A DNA stretch of 13,422 nucleotides. Origin: CAYLZW01 sp964388085 (GTDB lineage: Bacteria; Myxococcota; UBA727; CAYLZW01). Location of the stretch: NCBI GenBank assembly GCA_964388085.1, contig CAYLZW010000152.1, positions 1 to 13,422 on the forward strand. The letters are read 5' to 3'. A program made the translations under genes and the position numbers. The notes below the pieces were generated by a model. It was not told where the DNA came from. It worked only from the letters and a program-made list of their open reading frames with translations, and did no database searches. Below, one piece after another: positions 9,401-13,422 of this stretch. How positions within the stretch are numbered: position 1 is the stretch's first letter; each line of letters opens with the position of its first letter.

Positions 9401-9995
9401 TCTTAGCGCCGCTGACCCAATTCGACGACTCGTTCCCGAGGAAATACGAGACGCGCGTGACGGCTTCGTCCACGCCGCGAGGGAGCGCGGGGGTGCCATT
9501 GACGAAGCGCTCGACGAGGGTCCACCCGGGCGCGCGCTCCTCCGGCTGTCGCTCACGTCCGAATGGAGACCCAGCGACGCCGGTCTCGAACGAATCCGCG
9601 GCCGCGAGGTCCACATCCAGCGCGCCGAACGCGAGCGACGGCGGCGGCTCGCTGTCCTCGTCCAGCACCGGGCCGTTGAGGGACACGACGAGCGCCCCGT
9701 CGCGCGTGATCCAGAGCTCGCCCGCGAAGTGCTGCGCCTGGAACGCGACCTCGTCTGGCCACTGGCCTCCGTTCGGTACGAAGGGAACCGCCAGCCGCGA
9801 CTGTTGCTCTGGGTCGAGCGTCCGCGCCGGCTCCTTCGCGACCACGGGCACCGACCCGCGCGCGTTTGGTCTCACCTCGACGTCGTGCCAGCCTGGCGCG
9901 TCTGCGTCGTCGATGTCGACGGACGGTTCGCCGCAGCCAAGGGTGAGCGCCAGCAGCGTCGAGCCCAGCGAAATAGAAGCGGTTCTGGCGTACAT
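6411..9995 (-). CDS. Giant surface protein: DUF7948 + seven SBBP repeats + four EGF-like + Ig-like + MYXO-CTERM
   Basis: A 1194-residue predicted cell-surface protein. A signal peptide ends in LTLGC (Cys21, an imperfect lipobox). About 62-310 resemble DUF7948 (VPFVPNGGQWPDEVAFQAQ...), and 314-772 are seven SBBP units starting QSTYLGGT, enough for one seven-bladed propeller. Residues 774-828 start with a CGDG...CD module, 829-1000 are four EGF-like units (D-DECL-DNG-CD-LTTC), 1003-1086 an Ig-like domain (ETTIVDAPDS...CSLDGEAFAGC), 1091-1133 a myxobacterial Cys repeat (CGDG...GCDDGNTVSGDGC) and 1161-1194 a MYXO-CTERM anchor (CTCSAGG, hydrophobic helix, RARRRR). The start at 9995 has GGGAGG seven bases upstream; an ATG at 10073 would put 26 non-signal residues in front. 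An adhesion or matrix role is inferred from the architecture. The 189-base gap to hipA contains an AT-richer patch (about 10068-10090), likely the promoter. Confidence 0.9.
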   Translation of the reverse strand: MYARTASISLGSTLLALTLGCGEPSVDIDDADAPGWHDVEVRPNARGSVPVVAKEPARTLDPEQQSRLAVPFVPNGGQWPDEVAFQAQHFAGELWITRDGALVVSLNGPVLDEDSEPPPSLAFGALDVDLAAADSFETGVAGSPFGRERQPEERAPGWTLVERFVNGTPALPRGVDEAVTRVSYFLGNESSNWVSGAKTYGAVTLGEVWPGVEVRLEAHGNNVEKLFHVAPGRDPSVIEMGLEGTRESRLSDEGTLLVRTGHGIVELSAPVAFQEIDGQRRAVEVRYLVTDAGYRFALGSYDERFELVIDPLLQSTYLGGTGSDDAAAMAVDAGGNVLVVGRSYSLNYPGTAGGAQPANVGPPSYADIVVSRLNGDLTTLMQSTYLGGTNNERAHAVALDAGGNVLIAGYSSSVDYPGTAGSAQSAKGGHTDIVVSRLSGDLTTLLQSTYLGGTENDATGAMALDASGNVLVAATSASSDFPGTAGSAQATYGGGSRDIVVCRLSGDLTTHVRSTFLGGTSFDVVSALTVDAGGNVLVAGYSSSVNYPKTAGGAQPASGGVTDIVVSRLSGDLTTLLQSTYLGGTGGEEATTVVLDASGSVLVAGESSSTNYPDTAGGAQPASGGGSDIVVSRLSGDLTTLLQSSYLGGTGGEFEGRVAVDASGDVLVAGSSYSTDYPETAGGAQPTSEGGNEIVVSRLSGDLTTLLQSTYLGGTGGDFSDTMVLDTSGDVLVAGHSDSSDFIGTTGGAQEANAEGTYDIVVSRLTSDLRLVWCGDGIISTGEECDRSDVAGAECPAGFEGPRVCHNDPAYAEGNGTCTLASAQDACADIDECLMDNGGCDSLTTCTNIRGGRTCGACPIGYTGDGESGCSDIDECLTDNGACDALTTCTNVAGGRTCGACPSGYTGDGGSGCVDSDECLTDNGGCDALTTCANIPGGRTCGACPSGYTGDGESGCVDSDECLTDNGGCDALTTCTNFAGGRTCGACPSGYTGDGESGCVDSDPPETTIVDAPDSTTIERGATFGFACDEDPCTSECSLDGEAFAGCISPRAYFDLAEGTHRFQVRAADAIGNTDPTPAVHSWTIVSPIVCGDGAIEQGEGCDDGNTVSGDGCSGSCEVEAGYLCAGAPSVCALETAGEGDAGALDPQADGGSTGVDASGCTCSAGGAPDPSLVAFALALLLGARARRRRSPRA
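6996..7511 (-). repeat. Four perfect-length tandem EGF-like units, 129 bases each
   Basis: Four units of exactly 43 codons follow each other without gaps. Each has six Cys in the pattern DECL-DNG-CD-LTTC-N-GGRTCGACPSGYTGDG-SGC. Unit DNA is nearly identical, with long exact blocks shared between units, which points to recent expansion or gene conversion. The D-(I/S)-D-E-C start suits calcium-binding EGF domains. Confidence 0.9.
7680..9056 (-). repeat. Seven SBBP beta-propeller units of 65-68 codons
   Basis: Units begin with (Q/R)S(T/S)(Y/F)LGGT at about 9056, 8852, 8657, 8459, 8264, 8069 and 7874. Each carries DA(G/S)G(N/D)VLVAG, then YP-TAGGAQ and IVVSRLSGDLTTL. Unit lengths are 68, 65, 66, 65, 65, 65 and 65 residues. 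The count of seven agrees with a closed seven-bladed propeller. Unit 4 (QSTYLGGT changed to RSTFLGGT) and the last half of unit 7 are the most divergent. Confidence 0.9.
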
Positions 9996-10184
9996 CCGTG
10001 CCCCTCCCGACGGTTCGCATGGAGTATCGACGCGGACCGGGCGGGGTTCAACCCCTAGGGTGGAATGCGACAATTGCTAAAATGAAGGAGTCTCCGCGCG
10101 GCAAACGAGCGGCCCCACGGGTGCGTCCCACACTTCGAGCAGGCAATCATTCGCTGCGTCGGTGGCGGGGAGAAGCGAGGGCCC

Positions 10185-11408
10185 TTAGCCCACGCGCGCC
10201 GCCAGCCTCGTGCGCCGATACTCGACCGCGCGTCTGAGCCTGTGTACGCGGCTCTCGTCGAACGGTAGCTCTTCCAGCCGCGGCAGCCACAGCTCCGCTC
10301 GCTCCACGAGCTCGTCGAGCGCTTTGTTCACGGCGCGCTCCGGCACGCCGACGAGCGCACCCAGCTCGACGAAGTGCTTGCGCCCGATGTCCTCCCGCCG
10401 CTTGCCTGCGAGCGACAGCGCCGTGGTGGTGTCGCCGTAGGGATGCGAGCTCGGCGCGTCGTAGAGGGGGCTCACGCGCCATTCGCCATTGTGCTCGAGC
10501 ACCGAGAAGTTCTTCGCGTGCGCGTCACCGTTGCAGGTCAGAAACGCGAACGCGAGCTGGCGGAGCAGCTCGCGCGCGGCCACGGGGCGGGCGAGGCAGA
10601 CGTCGGCCAACGCGGTGACGACGTCCTCCGTCGTCACCCGGTACTTGTCGGCGGGATAGAGGCCGAGCACCTGGCAGGCGTCCTCCTGCGCGAGCAGGCC
10701 GATGCCATTGTCGCGGGGCACGCGATCGAAGCGGCGCACGAGCAGCCCCGCGCGACCATCGGCATCGTGGACGACCTCGGGCTCGGCCGCGCCGAGGCCG
10801 GACGCACGCGCCGCGCGCAGGAAGAACGCCTCGTTCTCGACGAGGAACGGGTACTCGGGCGGGCTCAGCTTCAGGATGTAGCGCTCCTGACGACGAGCGA
10901 CGGGCAGCGTGAGCATGCGCGCGGAGACCTTGTCCTGCACGCCGGGCAGCGCGACGCGGTCGATTCGCTCGCCGCTCTCCCCGGCGAACAGGTCCGCGAA
11001 GCGCAGCTCGCTCCACGCCGTCACCTCGAGGTGAGGCTCGGTCTCCAGCGGGGGCGCCCCCTCGGGGACCACCTGCACGTCACCGATCGTGTCCCCTCCC
11101 ACCGCGAGCAGAAGCGTGAGCTCGTCGTCCGCCGACGTTTTGATCGCGCGGCGCAGCGCCGAGAGCCTGCGGCCCTCCGGCAACAAGCCTGCGAAGAACG
11201 GCGGCAGCGCGCCCGCGGTGTGGGTACGCGTCGAGACCGCGGATAACGGCAGCGTCGTCGCGACGGGCCTGCCGCCGCTCGCGCGGTAGTCGTCGAGGTA
11301 GTCGAACACGATGGCGTCGCGAGCGCGTGTGAGGCGCGCCGCCAGGCGGCCACCTTTGTAGACGCTCGCGATGTCGACGTCGCGGAGCTCTTCGAGCGCG
11401 CGCGTCAC
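10185..11408 (-). CDS. hipA: HipA-type serine/threonine kinase toxin
   Basis: A 407-residue HipA-family kinase, the toxin of a type II toxin-antitoxin pair; E. coli HipA (440 aa) phosphorylates glutamyl-tRNA synthetase and causes persistence. An N-terminal subdomain at 14-113 contains GALPPFFAGLLPEGRRL. It is followed by the Gly-rich loop GVQDK (156-160), Lys180 in RYILKLSPP, the catalytic loop NGDAHAKNFS with Asp295 (293-302), and the metal-binding LYDAPS with Asp317. All residues needed for phosphotransfer are present. The residue that would align with the autophosphorylated Ser150 of E. coli appears to be Ala153 (RVALPGVQDK against RISIAGAQEK). The start is GTG at 11408, overlapping the hipB stop as GTGA, with AGGAG six bases upstream, so the genes are translated as a coupled pair. 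The physiological target here is unknown. Confidence 0.93.
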   Translation of the reverse strand: MTRALEELRDVDIASVYKGGRLAARLTRARDAIVFDYLDDYRASGGRPVATTLPLSAVSTRTHTAGALPPFFAGLLPEGRRLSALRRAIKTSADDELTLLLAVGGDTIGDVQVVPEGAPPLETEPHLEVTAWSELRFADLFAGESGERIDRVALPGVQDKVSARMLTLPVARRQERYILKLSPPEYPFLVENEAFFLRAARASGLGAAEPEVVHDADGRAGLLVRRFDRVPRDNGIGLLAQEDACQVLGLYPADKYRVTTEDVVTALADVCLARPVAARELLRQLAFAFLTCNGDAHAKNFSVLEHNGEWRVSPLYDAPSSHPYGDTTTALSLAGKRREDIGRKHFVELGALVGVPERAVNKALDELVERAELWLPRLEELPFDESRVHRLRRAVEYRRTRLAARVG

Positions 11409-11701
11409 GTCGTCTCCTGAGCGGGGGGCGCGGCGCTGCCGTCCCGCAGGTCACCCTGACCGGGGACCACGAGGAGGCTGAGCCCGAGGACGGCGAGCAC
11501 GTCGAGCACCTTGTCGACGCGCAGCGTCGGCTTGGCGTTCTCGAGCGAATGGACGAAGCGCTCCGAGCAGTCGGCGAGGTCGGCGACCTCCTCCTGCCGA
11601 AGCCCGAGCTGCTCGCGCCGCCGCCGCGCCGCGACAGCGAGCGCCTGCGTCGGGCTCTCCGGGTGGCCACCTGTCCCCTCCAGCGAGCGCCCTGAGCCCA
11701 T
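11405..11701 (-). CDS. hipB: HipB-type antitoxin, XRE-family DNA-binding protein
   Basis: A 98-residue partner of HipA (E. coli HipB has 88). A flexible Gly/Ser-rich start precedes a helix-turn-helix of the XRE/Cro type at about 19-75, with RREQLGLRQEEVADLADCSE as helices 2-3 and FVHSLENAKPTLRVDKVLDV as the conserved closing part. The short C-terminal tail (GDLRDGSAAPPAQETT) should contact HipA or be the site of degradation, by analogy. The start at 11701 is chosen because GGGAG lies a few bases upstream. A longer frame starting at 11797 would run the coding region through two operator palindromes. It neutralises HipA and should repress its own operon at the three palindromes found upstream. 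Confidence 0.9.
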   Translation of the reverse strand: MGSGRSLEGTGGHPESPTQALAVAARRRREQLGLRQEEVADLADCSERFVHSLENAKPTLRVDKVLDVLAVLGLSLLVVPGQGDLRDGSAAPPAQETT

Positions 11702-11711
11702 GCCTGCTCCC

Positions 11712-11729
11712 GCCGCACGATCGTGCGGC
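11712..11729. promoter_or_regulatory. hipBA operator 1, 18-base perfect palindrome
   Basis: GCCGCACGATCGTGCGGC, ten bases before the hipB start. It contains the 12-base core GCACGATCGTGC shared with two further sites. It lies between the likely transcription start and the Shine-Dalgarno, where bound HipB would block transcription. Confidence 0.82.
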
Positions 11730-11737
11730 TGAGCGAC

Positions 11738-11743
11738 ACAATA
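11738..11743 (-). promoter_or_regulatory. Possible -10 element of the hipBA promoter
   Basis: TATTGT on the minus strand, in a locally AT-richer patch between operators 1 and 2. It would start transcription near 11731. No convincing -35 hexamer is seen 16-18 bases upstream (TGGCTC at best), so the call rests on position and the flanking operators. Confidence 0.3.
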
Positions 11744-11771
11744 CCGTCCTGAGCGGAATGGAGCCAGCGTC

Positions 11772-11791
11772 TGCTGCACGATCGTGCAGCA
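11772..11791. promoter_or_regulatory. hipBA operator 2, 20-base perfect palindrome
   Basis: TGCTGCACGATCGTGCAGCA, with the same 12-base core. Its centre is 61 bases (about six helical turns) from operator 1. It lies just upstream of the proposed -35 region. As RNA it would also fold into a strong hairpin, but no T-tract follows. Confidence 0.82.
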
Positions 11792-11847
11792 AGACATGTG
11801 GTCGTGCGTTCAGGCTGCCTGGCACTGCGCTTACCAACAAGTTACCC

Positions 11848-11859
11848 GCACGATCGTGC
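11848..11859. promoter_or_regulatory. hipBA operator 3, core palindrome only
   Basis: GCACGATCGTGC with no flanking symmetry. Its centre is 72 bases (about seven turns) from operator 2 and it lies 23 bases after the stop of the upstream gene. Three cores on nearly the same helical face fit cooperative HipB/HipA binding with DNA looping, as in the multi-operator hipBA region of E. coli. Confidence 0.72.
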
Positions 11860-11882
11860 AGCGAGCGCTGCCGCGGCTCTGC

Positions 11883-13422
11883 TCAGCGCTTGCTCACGCG
11901 CTCCGCGATGTAGACGACGTCATCGACGGTGAACACGACGCGCAGGTCCTCGGTGAGCGAGGGCATCCGCTCCAGCTCTTCGCTGTGCGTCAGGCGCTCG
12001 ATGACGAGGTCACGGTTCAGATCGACGAAGTAGAGGTCGGAGCCCGTCAGGATCAGGCCCTCGTCCGAGGTGCGCTCGAACACGATGGCGTCGCCGCGCG
12101 GGGAGAAGCGCGGGTTCGCGTTGTGGCCGAGCCAGAACAGGTGGCCGTCGCGCACGCGGAAGAGGAACATCCCGGTGCGGATGCCCGAGAACACGACGTG
12201 GTGCCCGTCGGGCGACAACACGGGCGCGAAGAACGTGTCGTTCTCCTCGTCGCTGGAGATCTGCAGCTCCTTGGTGCCGGCGCGCAGCAGGATGCGCCCG
12301 TCCTCTTCCCGCACGGACAGCCCGAAGACCTCGTCGCGCGGTCCGAGGAAGGTGCCGCGCGTGTCGAGCTCGATCATGGGCTGGCCCGCGTGCGGGACGC
12401 CCGAGGGGCGCACGAGCACGCGTGTGCCGTCGTCGCGGAAGGTGGGCATCCAGCCGGCGCCCTTCTGCTCGAGCAGCTTGCGCGGCGCCTCACCTTTCTC
12501 GACGAGGAACAGCTCGCGCATCTCGACGGTGGTGAAGAGCAGGCGCTCCCCGTCGGCGGAGATGACCGGCTGCAGCACGGCGCCGCCGTCTTTGCGCCGG
12601 AACAGCTCGGTGCGCTCGCCGAGGGCGCCGGTCTCGCTCTCGGGCAGAGGCATCGCCGCATGAGGCACGTCGAGGTGCTCGTGCGTGATCTCCATGCCTG
12701 TGCCCGGCGCGTGTGCGCTCGCCGGCGTCGCCGCCAGGCAGACCAGCAGGGCGCCGCCGAGCGTCGTGGGGGCGCTCCCCGGCCGACGACGAAGCGCCAG
12801 CAGGCCGAGCAGGCTGAGCGCCATCCAGGCGCCATTGCCGCCGCCCGTCGACGAACAGCCTTGGTGGAGCTCGCTCTCGGAAGCGGCCGGGATCAGCACG
12901 CGCGTCACGTCGTCGTCTCCTTCGGAACCGGGACCCGTGATGATGTCTTCGCCTTCGCCCTCGCCTTCGCCTTCGCCTTCCCCTTCACCCTCGCCTTCCC
13001 CTTCGCCTTCCCCTTCACCCTCGCCTTCACCCTCGCCTTCGCCTTCACCCTCACCTTCACCCGGCGGCGGTGGCGGCGGCTCGGGGGAGAGGCCGATGGA
13101 GCACCAGGTCGTCTGGCCGCCCGTGATCGTACACGTGCGTGAGGCCTCGACGTAGCCGCTCGCCGAGGCGCGGAAGGTGTAGTCGCCGCCGTTCAGCGGA
13201 AAGACCCACGCGCCCGTCTCGCTCGACGTCGCCGTCGTGTTGCTGCCCACGATGGTGACCGTGGCGCCCTCGATGCGCACGGAGGTGTCCTCGAAGCCGA
13301 CGCCCTGGTCCTCGAACACGACGCCGCGCGCCTCTCCTTGCGCAGGCGGCGGCGGCGGCGGCGGATCGGTGATGCTGAAGCCGAGGTGCTGGCTGAGCGC
13401 CTTCAGGTGCGCCTGCGCGGCG
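11883..13422 (-). CDS. Fused exported protein: carboxypeptidase-regulatory-like domain + MYXO-CTERM, then second signal peptide + PD40 propeller (5' partial)
   Basis: One frame runs without a stop from the right edge to 11883; the GTG at 13319 (counted as 1) is not a start, since coding continues upstream through a Pro run. Part one: a carboxypeptidase-regulatory-like beta domain (about 10-78), a Pro run, (GE)19 at 87-124, then a MYXO-CTERM-like anchor starting at Cys155 (GCSSTGGG, hydrophobic WMALSLLGLLAL, RRR at 177-179). Part two: a signal peptide with hydrophobic core at 189-199 and an ASA|HA cleavage site at 202, then a TolB/PD40-like propeller with repeats near 251, 290, 365, 403 and 452 (for example FAPVLSPDGHHVVFSG). 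The only in-frame ATG between the parts (residue 166) has no ribosome site. It is either a true fusion processed into two proteins or a lost gene boundary. Confidence 0.8.
   Translation of the reverse strand, partial: AAQAHLKALSQHLGFSITDPPPPPPPAQGEARGVVFEDQGVGFEDTSVRIEGATVTIVGSNTTATSSETGAWVFPLNGGDYTFRASASGYVEASRTCTITGGQTTWCSIGLSPEPPPPPPGEGEGEGEGEGEGEGEGEGEGEGEGEGEGEGEGEGEGEDIITGPGSEGDDDVTRVLIPAASESELHQGCSSTGGGNGAWMALSLLGLLALRRRPGSAPTTLGGALLVCLAATPASAHAPGTGMEITHEHLDVPHAAMPLPESETGALGERTELFRRKDGGAVLQPVISADGERLLFTTVEMRELFLVEKGEAPRKLLEQKGAGWMPTFRDDGTRVLVRPSGVPHAGQPMIELDTRGTFLGPRDEVFGLSVREEDGRILLRAGTKELQISSDEENDTFFAPVLSPDGHHVVFSGIRTGMFLFRVRDGHLFWLGHNANPRFSPRGDAIVFERTSDEGLILTGSDLYFVDLNRDLVIERLTHSEELERMPSLTEDLRVVFTVDDVVYIAERVSKR
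12714..12857 (-). other. Internal sorting-signal/signal-peptide junction
   Basis: In 48 codons the frame passes from the invariant Cys of a MYXO-CTERM-like tail, through its hydrophobic helix and Arg cluster, directly into the n-region, hydrophobic core and ASA cleavage site of a second signal peptide. The three Arg would serve both as the cytoplasmic stop of the first helix and as the positive n-region of the second signal. Confidence 0.75.
12948..13061 (-). repeat. 19 hexamer repeats coding for (Gly-Glu)19
   Basis: On the plus strand the hexamers are TTCGCC variants (TTCGCC, CTCGCC, TTCCCC, TTCACC, CTCACC). All changes fall at third codon positions, so the GE dipeptide is kept in all 19 copies. 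This shows selection for the acidic linker. The tract can still change length in steps of six bases without breaking the frame. Confidence 0.95.

Noticed and set aside
9996..10073. 26-residue N-terminal extension of the giant surface protein
   Set aside because: It would place polar residues before a good signal peptide; the ATG at 9995 has a strong Shine-Dalgarno.
11702..11797. Longer hipB starting at 11797
   Set aside because: The extension would be encoded across operators 1 and 2 and has no recognisable fold. The 11701 start gives a normal HipB length.
11784..13142. 452-codon plus-strand frame with alternating Phe/Ala/Leu/Pro repeats
   Set aside because: It is the antisense of the (GE)19 tract and the PD40 region, with no ribosome site; the minus-strand frame has clear domains and synonymous-only variation in the repeat.

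Overview
The window looks like chromosomal DNA of a myxobacterium (phylum Myxococcota), probably from the Polyangia/Sandaracinaceae side. The evidence is very high G+C, long antisense open frames, MYXO-CTERM-type C-terminal anchors (Cys-rich start, hydrophobic helix, Arg cluster), a 'CGDG...CDDGN' Cys-rich repeat, DAG-repeat lipoprotein linkers and a GCDD-type TolB/CsgG-like secreted protein. The species cannot be named from the sequence alone.

Layout. (1) 1-1814, plus strand: the 3' three quarters of a Lon protease gene, cut by the left edge. (2) 1831-2620, minus strand: an NTF2/SnoaL-like protein, a 250-base spacer with nothing recognisable, and a 34-residue Lys-rich protein with a strong Shine-Dalgarno. 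(3) 2816-3658, plus strand: a PlsC-type acyltransferase, divergent from the small gene. (4) 3682-6279, minus strand: a probable operon, read right to left: TolB/CsgG-like protein, LamG-type lipoprotein, YheU-family protein and a glutaredoxin-fold protein without active-site cysteines. The first three are joined by ATGA-type overlaps. (5) 6291-6427: a hairpin plus T-tract, then a 73-base mosaic copied from two genes lying 4.5-5.5 kb away. (6) 6411-9995, minus strand: a giant surface protein with a DUF7948-like domain, seven SBBP propeller repeats, four nearly identical EGF-like repeats, an Ig-like domain, a myxobacterial Cys repeat and a MYXO-CTERM tail. (7) 10185-11859, minus strand: a hipBA toxin-antitoxin operon with three copies of the palindrome GCACGATCGTGC in and upstream of its leader. 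(8) 11883 to the right edge, minus strand: one uninterrupted frame that encodes a complete C-terminal half of a MYXO-CTERM protein, then a second signal peptide and a PD40/TolB-like propeller protein.

How the genes relate. Much of the window serves the cell envelope: three exported, repeat-rich proteins, a secreted two-helix protein, a phospholipid-synthesis acyltransferase and a quality-control protease. hipBA is a self-contained, autoregulated module.

The two least ordinary things are the in-frame fusion with an internal sorting signal followed by a fresh signal peptide (12714-12857), and the mosaic at 6355-6427. The mosaic joins the 3' end of the right-edge gene to an internal piece of hipA and also supplies the stop codon of the giant surface protein.
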